Assembly: GCA_039978075.1 (NCBI GenBank)
Contig: JBDWCA010000002.1
Location: forward strand, 434,001-498,000
Direction: 5' to 3'
Length of the DNA: 64,000 bases
Source of the DNA: Anderseniella sp039978075
GTDB lineage: Bacteria; Pseudomonadota; Alphaproteobacteria; Rhizobiales; Aestuariivirgaceae
The stretch's first letter is position 1, and each line of letters opens with the position of its first letter. The translations under genes were made by a program, and so were the position numbers. This document shows positions 17,498 through 26,311 of the stretch, piece after piece. The notes beneath the pieces are model-generated. The model made no database searches. It had not been told where the DNA came from and was given only the letters and a program-made list of their open reading frames with translations.

Positions 17498-19261
17498 ATG
17501 GGCAGCGTTCAACATCGTCGACAGCTGGATGCGATACTGAGCATCGATATGACGCAATACAGCTGGTTCATGTCGCTGGACGAATCTTCAACCCACGAAA
17601 TAGCAAAGTCAAGCCTGCGGCGGTTTGAGAAACTGCTGAAGAAATATGGCGGCCAGTCCATAAGTGGCCAGTCAGGCGACGGCATGATAGCGCGGCTTGA
17701 CAGTGCCGTTGACGCCGTTGCACTGGCGACGTCTTTTCAAACCCAGATGAGTGAAGACCCGTTGCCTGTTTCAGATGGCGACATTGCCAGATTTCGCATC
17801 GGAATCCACGTCGCGGATGTTATTCATGAGGACGGCTTCGTTACCGGCACCGGAGTCAACATAGCCAAAAGGCTGGAAGGCCTCGCCGATCCCGGCGGCA
17901 TACTTCTGTCAAGTGCGGCATATGATCATCTTGATGACAAGAAAAACTACAACACCGAATACATTGGGCACTGCAAACTAAAGAACATACCCGTCGCAGT
18001 AGAAGCGCATCGATTGTTGCCGGAAAACGCAAACATCATGATGCGACCGGTTTTCAGAGACAATGTAGTAAATCTTAAAAATACAAATAGTCCATCAATC
18101 GCAGTCTTGCCGTTCCGTGATTTGAGCATTGATCAAGATGAAGGGTATTTTTGCAGCGGACTGACTGAAGAAATAATCTCGAATTTATCCAAGTTTCGGG
18201 AGCTGTTTGTGATTTCACACAATTCATCAGTCCTGATGAAAGACAGGGAAATTTCGATACCGGAAATCGGAAAGGGTCTGGGGGTGGAATACATCCTGGT
18301 CGGCAGCGTGAACCGATCAAACACCCGTATGCGCGTTGTGACGCAGTTAATGGAGACAGAGTACGGCAATCAGATCTGGGCCGATAAATTTGATCGCAAT
18401 GTTGAAGACGTGTTCGACTTTCAGGACGAGGTAACACAGCTTATTGCCGTGCGTCTGGCTGATCGGGTCGAAGGCATGGAGCTGAGCAGGACGAAGGTCA
18501 GCGGTGAGACCGAAGATCTGGAAGCCTACGGTCTTACTCTGATGGCCCAGGAAAATTTTTACGCCTACACCAGGCAAGGCAACCACACAGCGCAGCGGCT
18601 TTACGAGAAGGCCATTGAACGTGATCCCAAGTATGCCCGCGCCTATGCGGCCTTGTCGCGGACGCACATTTATGACTGGCGTTATTTATGGACCGATACG
18701 CCTGAGGTTTCTTTTGAGACGGCGCTTGAGACGGCGCGGTTGGCCGTGAAACTGGATGAAGGCGATGCGCGTGGGTATGCCGAGCTGGCCTTTGTCCATC
18801 TCTGGTCGAAGCAGGTCGACGCCGCCATTGGACTGTTCGAACGCGCGCTGATTCTGAATCCAAACAGTGCCGATATCATGGCCGAATTTGCAGATGCCCT
18901 GGCCTATGCGGGCAAGCTTGAGCAGGCAGAGGCCATGCTGAAAAAAGCAATGCGGCTAAACCCGTTTCATCCGGATTGGTATTTGTGGTACCTGGCGGAT
19001 ATCTACTTTTGTATGGCCAGATACAGCGATGTCGTGGTGGCGATCGAACAGATGCGGGATCAAAGTGAGGGTCATCGCCTGCTAGCGGCCGCTTACGCAA
19101 TGATGGGCAAAACCGACAAGGCTCGGTATTTCGCCGATAAGGTTATAGAGCGCCAACCCAACTTTTCCGTAAGTCATTGGGCTGACATACAGCCGGACAT
19201 GGACCCGGCAATCAAACCACTCTTTATACAGGGTCTGTTGAGGGCGGGCTTGCCCGAATAG
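17498..19261 (+). CDS. class III adenylate/guanylate cyclase with TolB-like and TPR domains
   Basis: The 587-residue protein starts with a cyclase homology domain with metal-binding Asp at D17 (SIDMTQYS) and D60 (GQSGDGM), and N120/R124 in GVNIAKRLEG, so it looks catalytically intact. A FlgO/TolB-like domain follows at ~195-330 (SIAVLPFRDLS, GLTEEIISNLSKF, GVEYILVGSVNRS). The C-terminal half is TPR repeats such as ALILNPNSADIMAEFADALAYAG. Such soluble cyclases are common in Rhizobiales. Its cyclic nucleotide might serve the nearby Crp/Fnr regulator at 12662. No transmembrane segment is seen. Confidence 0.9.
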   Translation: MGSVQHRRQLDAILSIDMTQYSWFMSLDESSTHEIAKSSLRRFEKLLKKYGGQSISGQSGDGMIARLDSAVDAVALATSFQTQMSEDPLPVSDGDIARFRIGIHVADVIHEDGFVTGTGVNIAKRLEGLADPGGILLSSAAYDHLDDKKNYNTEYIGHCKLKNIPVAVEAHRLLPENANIMMRPVFRDNVVNLKNTNSPSIAVLPFRDLSIDQDEGYFCSGLTEEIISNLSKFRELFVISHNSSVLMKDREISIPEIGKGLGVEYILVGSVNRSNTRMRVVTQLMETEYGNQIWADKFDRNVEDVFDFQDEVTQLIAVRLADRVEGMELSRTKVSGETEDLEAYGLTLMAQENFYAYTRQGNHTAQRLYEKAIERDPKYARAYAALSRTHIYDWRYLWTDTPEVSFETALETARLAVKLDEGDARGYAELAFVHLWSKQVDAAIGLFERALILNPNSADIMAEFADALAYAGKLEQAEAMLKKAMRLNPFHPDWYLWYLADIYFCMARYSDVVVAIEQMRDQSEGHRLLAAAYAMMGKTDKARYFADKVIERQPNFSVSHWADIQPDMDPAIKPLFIQGLLRAGLPE

Positions 19262-19485
19262 TCAGCACGCCGTGTTGAACTACAGTCGGGCTTGCCAATT
19301 TCGGTAGGTTGTTGACGCCTACTCCGCACCGCGATTGACGTTCAGCGCATTGGTATTCCTCAACGGACAATGAGAAAAACGCACTCCAGAGCGTGAATTC
19401 TACGACGCCATAACGTCACTGAAACTGCTGTTCAAATGCGCGACTCCCGAATCTACCAGCAAATTGTGGTCGTTATGATGAAACT
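19262..19485. other. intergenic stretch left of the tRNA remnant
   Basis: Together with the tRNA remnant and the 46 bases after it, this forms a 334-base space without a gene between the cyclase and a MarR regulator. I see no good reading frame, no terminator hairpin with a T-run and no clear promoter here. If the catabolic block to the right is an island, its left edge falls at about 19486. Confidence 0.5.
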
Positions 19486-19549
19486 TGGCGCATCGGGGAA
19501 GTTTCGAGCTCCCGACCCCCGGATTCGTAGTCTGGTGCTCTATCCAGCT
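19486..19549 (-). pseudogene. partial tRNA-Arg copy (3' 64 nt); possible attachment-site remnant
   Basis: These 64 bases match the 3' part of the intact tRNA-Arg at 29768-29844 at 60 of 64 positions with no gaps, from the encoded CCA through the T arm, variable region and anticodon arm into the D loop. Similarity stops abruptly at 19549: the rest of the D stem and the 5' acceptor strand are missing, so it cannot make a tRNA. It has the same orientation as the intact gene. Such a split (whole tRNA at one end, 3' part at the other) is the usual product of integration at a tRNA 3' end. The four mismatches suggest an old event. Confidence 0.85.
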
Positions 19550-19595
19550 TCCGCTTTGTGGACAGAATGCTTGCCGGCTGGAAATCTCGAAACTT

Positions 19596-20078
19596 TCACC
19601 TTTTGGATGCACCTATCTGGAGTGCATTGAATTGGATTTTTTCAAACAGTTGTACGAGCAACTGGTAGTCTTGTGGTGAAACGCCTTTCAGCAGTTCCTG
19701 TTCAACGGCCAGCATTTTCGGTACGAGTTCCAGGTGGATTTTCCTGCCCTTGGCAGAAAGATACAGCACCGTGCTGCGTCCATCGGCCTGGTTGCTGGCT
19801 TTATCCAGCAATCCAAGTGCTGACATCTTTTTCACGGCCCGGCTGACGGTTACCTTGTCCATGCTGGAACGGTTGACGACTTCGGCAGCCGTAAGGCGAC
19901 CTTCACGGCCAAGGATCGCCATGGTTCGCCACTCCGGTGGCGTCATGTCATAACTGGCTGAATAAAGGTCGGTGATGGAAGAACTGACGCTCTTGTAGAA
20001 GACCCTGGTGAGATAGGGGAAGAATCGCTGCAGGTCAAAATCGTCCGGCGATACCGGATTTTCTGTTAGCTCATCCAT
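19596..20078 (-). CDS. MarR family transcriptional regulator
   Basis: The 160-residue protein has the MarR winged-helix core: TPPEWRTMAILGREGRLTAA, SSMDKVTVSRAVKKMSALGL as recognition helix, and the wing QADGRSTVLYLSAKGR. It is divergent from the dctPQM genes at 20263 across a space with an 18-bp dyad overlapping a TTGACA box. It therefore probably represses that transporter, perhaps releasing when an aromatic acid binds. It resembles the second MarR protein at 23137 in design though the sequences differ. Confidence 0.93.
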   Translation of the reverse strand: MDELTENPVSPDDFDLQRFFPYLTRVFYKSVSSSITDLYSASYDMTPPEWRTMAILGREGRLTAAEVVNRSSMDKVTVSRAVKKMSALGLLDKASNQADGRSTVLYLSAKGRKIHLELVPKMLAVEQELLKGVSPQDYQLLVQLFEKIQFNALQIGASKR

Positions 20079-20168
20079 TATCTGCTCCCGATCTGTGGCA
20101 AGCGTGTTTGTCTCATCCGCGATGTTCTGCGTCTTTTCGGATCAGCACAGGTAACACCATTATTGACA

Positions 20169-20186
20169 TAGTTTCAAATGAAACTA
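20169..20186. promoter_or_regulatory. MarR-type operator TAGTTTCAAATGAAACTA
   Basis: This is an 18-base dyad with eight-base arms (TAGTTTCA/TGAAACTA) and an AA centre. It begins just after TTGACA (20163-20168), so a bound protein would cover the promoter. It lies between a MarR gene and the TRAP genes. A similar dyad, TAGTTACATTTTCAACTA, lies at 23599-23616 between the second MarR gene and hmgA. Confidence 0.7.
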
Positions 20187-20262
20187 AAGTGCGCTGCGAA
20201 GATCCGGAAGATATGTCCGGGTTGAAAAGGCCACATCAGGTCATCCAAAGGGAGGAAGTCGA

Positions 20263-21291
20263 GTGTTTGAGAATTCGCGCAGTTATCTGAAGAAGCTGGG
20301 TCTGGCTTGTGCCGCCTTGCTGTTGTTTGGCACACCTGCCGCGTGGGCCGAAAAGCTGGTAATGTCGTCCTGGTTGCCTCCCAAGCATCCGGTTGTGACG
20401 GGCATCATGAAGCCGTGGGCTGACGCCGTGGCAAAGGCAACCGATAACCGGGTGACCGTTCGAATTCTGCCTAAGCCGCTTGGTCCGCCACCGGCGCACT
20501 ATGACCTGGCTGCCGATGGCGTTGCAGACATCACGTATGGTTTGCACTCGTTTACCAAAGACAATCGCTTTCTGCGGTCCCGGATAGGGCAGTTCTCGTT
20601 CCTTGGAAACACCGCCGAAGCAATGTCGGCAGCATACTGGAAGGTCTATGCCGGCAAACTCGATGCGCAGAAGGAACACCAGGGCACCAAGCTGCTCGGC
20701 TTGTTCGTCCATGGCCCGGGCATGTTTCACAACAACAAGCGCAAGATTGAAAAGGTGGAGGATTTTTCCGGCCTCAAGATCCGCACTCCGGGCGGTTATA
20801 TTGCCGACCTTGCAACCGGATTGGGTATCACAACCCAGTTCATGGGCCCCGGTCAGGTGTTTGAGAAACTCTCCACCGGTGTCATTGACGGAGTAACCTT
20901 TCCGCTCGAAGCCCTGAAGGCATTCAAGCTTACCGATCACCTGACGCACACCATGCGTATCCCGGGCGGCATCTATAATACCTCATGGTTCCTGGTGATG
21001 AATGAAGCCAAATGGGACGCCATTTCGGATGCTGACAAGGCGGCGATCGATGCCGTTTCCGGTGAAAAGTTTGCCGCGTCTGCCGGTCAGGTCTGGGATG
21101 CTGCCGACAAGGCTGGGGAAGCCTATGTGGCGGCGTCAAAAGTGGAAGTTCATGACGCGCCGGAGCCTGTCATTGCAAAGATCAGGGAACTCGCAGCCGA
21201 CCACGAGAAAAAGTGGGCCGAAGACGTCAAGGCAACGGGATTTGACGGCGCTGCGGCACTCGCTGATTTCCGCACCCAGACCGGAATGTGA
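20263..21291 (+). CDS. dctP: TRAP transporter solute-binding protein, catabolic block
   Basis: The 342-residue protein starts at GTG behind GGGAGGAAG. A signal peptide ends near AWA-EK, followed by a TRAP binding-protein fold: SSWLPPKHPVVTGIMKPWAD, DFSGLKIRTPGGYIADL, FEKLSTGVIDGVTFPLEAL. It belongs to the branch that begins with a WLPPxHP motif. Its place upstream of a homogentisate pathway suggests an aromatic acid ligand such as hydroxyphenylacetate or homogentisate; this is inferred. The DctQ start follows its stop by one base. Confidence 0.93.
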   Translation: MFENSRSYLKKLGLACAALLLFGTPAAWAEKLVMSSWLPPKHPVVTGIMKPWADAVAKATDNRVTVRILPKPLGPPPAHYDLAADGVADITYGLHSFTKDNRFLRSRIGQFSFLGNTAEAMSAAYWKVYAGKLDAQKEHQGTKLLGLFVHGPGMFHNNKRKIEKVEDFSGLKIRTPGGYIADLATGLGITTQFMGPGQVFEKLSTGVIDGVTFPLEALKAFKLTDHLTHTMRIPGGIYNTSWFLVMNEAKWDAISDADKAAIDAVSGEKFAASAGQVWDAADKAGEAYVAASKVEVHDAPEPVIAKIRELAADHEKKWAEDVKATGFDGAAALADFRTQTGM

Positions 21292-21292
21292 T

Positions 21293-21808
21293 GTGAACGC
21301 GACCGACGATACTGTGGCCACCGGCTTTTTCACCAAGCTCTGGCTGGTGGCCCATCGCGTTCTCACCGTGATTTCGATTGCATTGCTGTTTTCGATGATG
21401 CTGCTGACGTGCGTCGACGTGGTTGCACGCTACGCCTTCAACAGCCCGGTCAAGGGCGCATTCGAGCTTACCGAAATTCTGCTGGCATCTCTTATATTCG
21501 CGGCCTTGCCGCTCACCACAAAAGCCGGTGAGCATATCAAGGTCGAATTTCTTGAGAATATCGCGAACGCCACGATGAACAGCTTGCTCAACAGGTTTTC
21601 CGCATTTGTCATGTGCGCGACTTTCTGCATTTTCTCCATTGAGCTCTGGAAGCATGCCAGCAAGCTTGACAAGCGCGGAACGGTTACCAACTCGCTCGAA
21701 ATACCGATCGCCGGCGTTGGTTATTTTGCAGCCGTTTCGAGCGCGCTTTGTGCCCTTGTTGCGTTGGCATTCATGCTGCGACGTTCATCGCCGGCTCTCG
21801 ATGATTGA
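21293..21808 (+). CDS. dctQ: TRAP transporter small permease, catabolic block
   Basis: The 171-residue protein starts at GTG one base after the dctP stop; the frame is open further upstream, but that part overlaps dctP. It has four helices with DctQ motifs: LLTCVDVVARYAFN, GAFELTEILLASLIFAALPL and KAGEHIKVEFLE. It links the binding protein with the channel subunit. Its end overlaps the dctM start by eight bases, so the three transporter subunits are translationally coupled. Confidence 0.9.
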   Translation: MNATDDTVATGFFTKLWLVAHRVLTVISIALLFSMMLLTCVDVVARYAFNSPVKGAFELTEILLASLIFAALPLTTKAGEHIKVEFLENIANATMNSLLNRFSAFVMCATFCIFSIELWKHASKLDKRGTVTNSLEIPIAGVGYFAAVSSALCALVALAFMLRRSSPALDD

Positions 21809-23111
21809 GTCGCTTCTGGGATTCCTGGCTTTGGGCGTGCTTGTGCTGCTGCGCGTGCCGATTGCATTTGCGATGATCGTCGTCGGTATCGTCGGGTTTG
21901 CGATGTTGCGAAACTGGACGTCCAGCCTGACGCTGGTTGGCAACGTTGCGCTTGATACGGGTTTGTCGTTCACTTTGTCCGTCATTCCACTGTTCATCCT
22001 GATGGGCAATCTGCTCGCCGTTTCCGGTGTCGCGCAGTCACTTTTTTCTTCGGCCCACAGGTTGCTCCACCGGCTCAAGGGCGGGCTGGCAATGGCAACC
22101 ATCGTTGCCTGCGGCGGTTTCAGCGCTGTATGCGGCTCATCGCTGGCCACTGCGGCCACCATGTCCAAGGTCGCCATGCCCTCGATGCGCAAGGCGGGAT
22201 ATGCCGACAGCCTGGCAACCGGATCGATCGCGGCAGGCGGAACCCTCGGCATCCTCATCCCACCGTCGGTCATCCTGATCATCTATGGTTTGATCACCGA
22301 GGCCGACATCGGCAAATTGTTCATCGCAGGTATCATCCCCGGTGTTCTGGGAATGCTGCTGTACGTGCTTGCGGTGATGGTTGCGGTACGCATCAACCCG
22401 TCTCTGGCACCAGCCGAGATAGACGAACAGGGCGTATCGACCAAGGAACTCTTCGGGGTTCTGTCTGTTGTGGTGCTCTTCATTGTCATTCTCGCCGGCA
22501 TCTATGGCGGGTTTTTTACGCCTTCTGAAGCGGCAGCAGTCGGCGCGGCCACGGCCTTCGTAATAGCCTTTGCCCTGGGTGGCATGAGCCTGGAAAAGAC
22601 AATAGCCGTCGGCTCGGATACGGTCCGCACCACGGCCATGATATTCGCACTTATTATCGGTGCTGAAGTGTTTTCCAATTTCATAAGTTTTGCCGGGCTG
22701 CCCGATGAAATACTGTCATGGGTATCCGGGCTTGAAGTGAATGCCTATGTCGTGGTGATCGCGCTGGTCCTGATTTACGTGCTGCTCGGCGCAGTGCTTG
22801 AAAGCCTGTCGATGATCCTGCTGACGGTGCCGATATTCTATCCGCTGGTCACGGGCCTGGACTTTGGCGAAGGCGTGCTGGCATCGCCGGAAGCCGTGAC
22901 TATCTGGTTCGGCATAATTGTTGTGGTCGTCACGGAGATCAGTCTTATTTCCCCGCCAATGGGGCTCAATGTATTCGTGCTGCGCGCGGTGGTGACCGAT
23001 GTACCCCTGTCGACCATATTCAGGGGCATCTTTCCGTTCTGGTGTTTCGACATGATCCGGCTGCTGTTGCTCATTGCATTTCCAATTCTGTCCCTGGCCC
23101 TGATCTTGTAG
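21801..23111 (+). CDS. dctM: TRAP transporter large permease, catabolic block
   Basis: The 436-residue membrane protein has the DctM patterns: SFTLSVIPLFILMGNLLA, CGSSLATAATMSKVAMPSM, GTLGILIPPSVILIIYGL and ISPPMGLNVFVLRAV. ATG at 21801 overlaps dctQ by eight bases; the frame extends further upstream but that part is dctQ sequence. It forms the ion-driven channel of the second TRAP system of the window. It is followed by the convergent MarR gene at 23137. Confidence 0.94.
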   Translation: MIESLLGFLALGVLVLLRVPIAFAMIVVGIVGFAMLRNWTSSLTLVGNVALDTGLSFTLSVIPLFILMGNLLAVSGVAQSLFSSAHRLLHRLKGGLAMATIVACGGFSAVCGSSLATAATMSKVAMPSMRKAGYADSLATGSIAAGGTLGILIPPSVILIIYGLITEADIGKLFIAGIIPGVLGMLLYVLAVMVAVRINPSLAPAEIDEQGVSTKELFGVLSVVVLFIVILAGIYGGFFTPSEAAAVGAATAFVIAFALGGMSLEKTIAVGSDTVRTTAMIFALIIGAEVFSNFISFAGLPDEILSWVSGLEVNAYVVVIALVLIYVLLGAVLESLSMILLTVPIFYPLVTGLDFGEGVLASPEAVTIWFGIIVVVVTEISLISPPMGLNVFVLRAVVTDVPLSTIFRGIFPFWCFDMIRLLLLIAFPILSLALIL

Positions 23112-23136
23112 AAGTGTGGTGGCAACAGCCCTTTGG

Positions 23137-23583
23137 TCAGGTCCTGCCGATGATGCCGAGTGCTTTTTCCAGAACTGCCAGGCCTTCGAGCATGGTGTTG
23201 CGCTCAGACACGGTAAGGCGGTCCAACAGGCCCACCTCATAATCCAGCATTTCCGGCTCCAGCTTCCTGAAGCCCTGGATTCCATGGCTGGTCAGTTGCA
23301 GTGTTTCGGACCGGCGATCAGTGTCGTCACGCTTGCGCTTCAGCCAGCGCCTCTCGTCCAGGGACGTAACCGCCCTGCTTACCTTGGTCTTGTGCATGGC
23401 GGAGTGCGCACCGATCTGTTTCGCCGTCATTTCCCCGAATTCCGCCAGCGTTGCCAGGGTCCGCCATTCCGGCACCGTCAGGCCGTACTTGCGTTTGTAG
23501 ATCATTGAAAGCTGCTGGCTGGCCGCCGCTGCCACCCGGTTCAGCCGGTACGGCAAAAACTGGTCCAGTTGCAAATTTTGCAT
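23137..23583 (-). CDS. MarR family transcriptional regulator beside hmgA
   Basis: The 148-residue protein has a MarR winged helix: LTVPEWRTLATLAEFGEMTA, HSAMHKTKVSRAVTSLDERR as recognition helix and the wing DDTDRRSETLQLTSHG. It is divergent from hmgA across 65 bases holding a TAGTT-N8-AACTA dyad, so it is a likely repressor of the homogentisate genes. It is convergent with dctM, so it lies between the uptake and breakdown halves of the block. Confidence 0.92.
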   Translation of the reverse strand: MQNLQLDQFLPYRLNRVAAAASQQLSMIYKRKYGLTVPEWRTLATLAEFGEMTAKQIGAHSAMHKTKVSRAVTSLDERRWLKRKRDDTDRRSETLQLTSHGIQGFRKLEPEMLDYEVGLLDRLTVSERNTMLEGLAVLEKALGIIGRT

Positions 23584-23598
23584 CTCTGCCCCGCTTGA

Positions 23599-23616
23599 TA
23601 GTTACATTTTCAACTA
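23599..23616. promoter_or_regulatory. MarR-type operator TAGTTACATTTTCAACTA
   Basis: An 18-base imperfect dyad with TAGTT/AACTA ends, same length and same outer half sites as the perfect dyad at 20169-20186. It stands 33 bases before the hmgA ATG and 15 bases before the divergent MarR start. It could be read by either MarR protein, which would tie uptake and breakdown to one signal. Confidence 0.55.
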
Positions 23617-23648
23617 ATATCATCTTTCGCAATCGGAAGGAAATTGTC

Positions 23649-25010
23649 ATGAACATTCAAACCGCACAAAGGCGGATGACGGTCGCTCCCTCGGTCAGCG
23701 AGCAGCACCCGGGATACATGCCCGGTTTCGGTAATGATTTTGAAACCGAAGCCCTGCCTGATGCCCTGCCTCAGGGCATGAACAGCCCGCAAAAATGCAA
23801 TTACGGGCTTTACGGGGAACAATTGTCCGGTACGGCCTTTACCGCGCCAAGTCACCAGAACGAGCGTACCTGGTGTTACCGGATACGCCCGTCGGTAAAG
23901 CATTCGCATCGCTATAAACTCATAGACATGCCTCACTGGAAATCCGCGCCACACATTTGTGACGAGGTCATCAGTCTTGGGCAGTATCGCTGGGATCCGG
24001 TACCGCACAGCGATGAGCCGACAAACTGGCTGACCGGCATGCGCACAATGACGACGGCGGGTGACGTCCATACTCAGGTGGGCATGGCCAGCCATGTCTA
24101 TCTGGTAACGCACAGCATGGACGACAGTTACTTCTACTCCGCCGACAGTGAGTTGCTGATCGTGCCGCAGGAAGGACAATTGCGGTTTTTCACCGAACTG
24201 GGAATAATCGATCTCGAACCGAAAGAAATCGCCATCATCCCGCGCGGATTGCTGTACCGGGTTGAGGTGTTGGCCGGGCCTGCCCGCGGGTTTGTGTGCG
24301 AAAACTACGGCCAGAAATTCGAGCTGCCGGGCCGCGGCCCTATTGGTGCCAACTGCATGGCCAACAGGCGGGATTTCAAAACCCCTGTTGCTGCCTATGA
24401 AGACCGTGAAGTACCCTCAACGGTGACCGTCAAATGGGGAGGCAGGTTTCATGAAACCGAAATCGGCCACAGCCCGCTGGATGTCGTTGCATGGCACGGC
24501 AACTATGCGCCGGTGAAGTATGACCTGCGCACCTACTGCCCGGTCGGGGCAATTCTGTTTGACCATCCGGACCCGTCCATCTTCACGGTTTTGACTGCGG
24601 CATCAGGCGTTCCGGGAACTGCCAACATTGATTTCGTCCTGTTCCGGGAAAGATGGATGGTGGCGGAAAACACATTCCGCCCGCCCTGGTACCACAAGAA
24701 CGTCATGTCTGAACTGATGGGCAACATCTATGGACAGTACGACGCCAAACCGGAAGGCTTTGTTCCCGGTGGCATGTCGCTGCACAATATGATGCTGCCG
24801 CACGGGCCGGACCGGAACGCGTTCGAAGGCGCATCGAATGCCGATCTGAAGGCGGAAAAACTCGATAACACCATGTCCTTCATGTTTGAGACCCGGTTCC
24901 CGCAACACCTGACGGAATTTGCCGCGCAAGAGGCACCGCTGCAGGATAATTATATCGATTGCTGGTCGGACCTGGAAAAGAAGTTCGACGGTACACCGGG
25001 TCAGAAATAG
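23649..25010 (+). CDS. hmgA: homogentisate 1,2-dioxygenase
   Basis: The 453-residue length matches the family. Signatures include PGYMPGFGNDFETEALPDAL near the N-terminus, QNERTWCYRIRPSV, and the iron-site region with FRPPWYHKNVMSELMGNIYG and MSLHNMMLPHGPD. The enzyme is a non-haem Fe(II) dioxygenase that opens the ring of homogentisate to maleylacetoacetate in the cytosol. The ATG at 23649 follows AAGGAAATTGTC; the longer open frame from 23451 would cover the regulator's promoter and is rejected. fahA and maiA downstream supply the remaining steps. Confidence 0.97.
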   Translation: MNIQTAQRRMTVAPSVSEQHPGYMPGFGNDFETEALPDALPQGMNSPQKCNYGLYGEQLSGTAFTAPSHQNERTWCYRIRPSVKHSHRYKLIDMPHWKSAPHICDEVISLGQYRWDPVPHSDEPTNWLTGMRTMTTAGDVHTQVGMASHVYLVTHSMDDSYFYSADSELLIVPQEGQLRFFTELGIIDLEPKEIAIIPRGLLYRVEVLAGPARGFVCENYGQKFELPGRGPIGANCMANRRDFKTPVAAYEDREVPSTVTVKWGGRFHETEIGHSPLDVVAWHGNYAPVKYDLRTYCPVGAILFDHPDPSIFTVLTAASGVPGTANIDFVLFRERWMVAENTFRPPWYHKNVMSELMGNIYGQYDAKPEGFVPGGMSLHNMMLPHGPDRNAFEGASNADLKAEKLDNTMSFMFETRFPQHLTEFAAQEAPLQDNYIDCWSDLEKKFDGTPGQK

Positions 25011-25045
25011 CGCCCCCCGCAACATATTTGCACTAGGAATACAAC

Positions 25046-26302
25046 GTGTCTCTTATTCAAAGCTGGCTCGCCAGCGCCAACCGGCCTGACAGTCCGTTCC
25101 CCGTCAACAATCTGGCTCTCGGCGTGTTTTCGACCGGCAATGATGATCCTCGTTGCGGTGTCGCAATCGGCGACATGATCCTGGATTGCCGGGCCGCAGA
25201 ACGGTCAGGTTTGCTGGAAATTTCTGGTGGCGGGTTTTTCGGCCAGCCATCATGGAACCAGGTAATGCAGGCTGGTCCTGCCATGTGGTCGGCACTGCGT
25301 GCGCGGCTGACCGGGATCCTGTCGCATGGCAGCAAGGACGAGGCGGCAGCCAGACAACACCTAACAGCCATGTCGGATGCACGGATGCACATGCCGTTTA
25401 CGGTGGCTGAGTACACGGATTTTTATGCCGGCAGACATCATGCCACCAATGTGGGAACCATGTTCAGAGGTGCAGACAATGCCCTGCCGCCAAACTGGCT
25501 GCATATACCCATTGGCTATAATGGCAGGGCGTCCTCCGTGGCTGTGTCCGGCAGCGATGTACGCCGTCCGTGGGGCCAGCTTAAGGGTCCAGATCACGAC
25601 AAACCCGCCTTCATGCCGTGCCGAAGGTTCGATTTTGAACTGGAGATGGGAGCCATTGTAGGTACTCCCAGCAACGGTCCGGTAACAGTAGACCAGGCCG
25701 ACGCCATGATTTTCGGTTATGTGCTGTTGAACGACTGGTCTGCCCGCGACATCCAGGCCTGGGAATACCAGCCGCTGGGACCGTTTCAGGCCAAGGCAAC
25801 CGCAACAACCATCAGCCCGTGGATCATCATGAAAGCGGCGCTGGAGCCATTCCGGGTCGATGCGCCTGACCGCGAGTTCGAGCTGTTGCCCTATCTGAAG
25901 GACACCGGACCGATGCTCTATGACATCGATCTTGAGGTATCGCTGTCGCCACAAGGCAGCAGCTCCACCACGATTACCCGGACGAATTATCGCGAGATGT
26001 ATTATTCGGCAGCTCAGCAACTGGCTCATCATACATCCAGTGGCTGCCCCATGCGTACCGGCGACCTGCTAGGATCCGGTACCATATCAGGGCCTGCAAA
26101 AAGTGCCCGCGGCAGTTTGCTGGAACTGAGCTGGGGCGGCAAGGAACCGCTGTCGCTTGATTGTGGTGAAGACCGCAGCTTCCTCCTGGATGGTGATACA
26201 CTCACCTTGAGCGGTGTCGCCCAGGGTGACGGATACATGATTGGTTTTGGTCAGTGCACCGGAACCCTGCTACCGGCTCTCGAAGCCCCCTACACAGCAT
26301 AA
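25046..26302 (+). CDS. fahA: fumarylacetoacetase
   Basis: The 418-residue protein starts at GTG after AGGAA. It shows fumarylacetoacetase hallmarks: YTDFYAGRHHATNVGTMFRG with the catalytic His, SVAVSGSDVRRPWGQ, FDFELEMGAIVG with metal-binding Glu residues, and LLNDWSARDIQAWEYQPLGP. It hydrolyses fumarylacetoacetate to fumarate and acetoacetate, the last step of the homogentisate pathway. It is 35 bases after hmgA and 9 bases before the metallo-beta-lactamase-fold gene, so all are one transcript. Confidence 0.96.
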   Translation: MSLIQSWLASANRPDSPFPVNNLALGVFSTGNDDPRCGVAIGDMILDCRAAERSGLLEISGGGFFGQPSWNQVMQAGPAMWSALRARLTGILSHGSKDEAAARQHLTAMSDARMHMPFTVAEYTDFYAGRHHATNVGTMFRGADNALPPNWLHIPIGYNGRASSVAVSGSDVRRPWGQLKGPDHDKPAFMPCRRFDFELEMGAIVGTPSNGPVTVDQADAMIFGYVLLNDWSARDIQAWEYQPLGPFQAKATATTISPWIIMKAALEPFRVDAPDREFELLPYLKDTGPMLYDIDLEVSLSPQGSSSTTITRTNYREMYYSAAQQLAHHTSSGCPMRTGDLLGSGTISGPAKSARGSLLELSWGGKEPLSLDCGEDRSFLLDGDTLTLSGVAQGDGYMIGFGQCTGTLLPALEAPYTA

Positions 26303-26311
26303 GGAAACAAC

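Noticed and set aside
19486..19549. A second functional tRNA-Arg gene.
   Set aside because: The 5' acceptor strand and half of the D arm are missing and there are four changes, two in the T arm region, so no cloverleaf can form.
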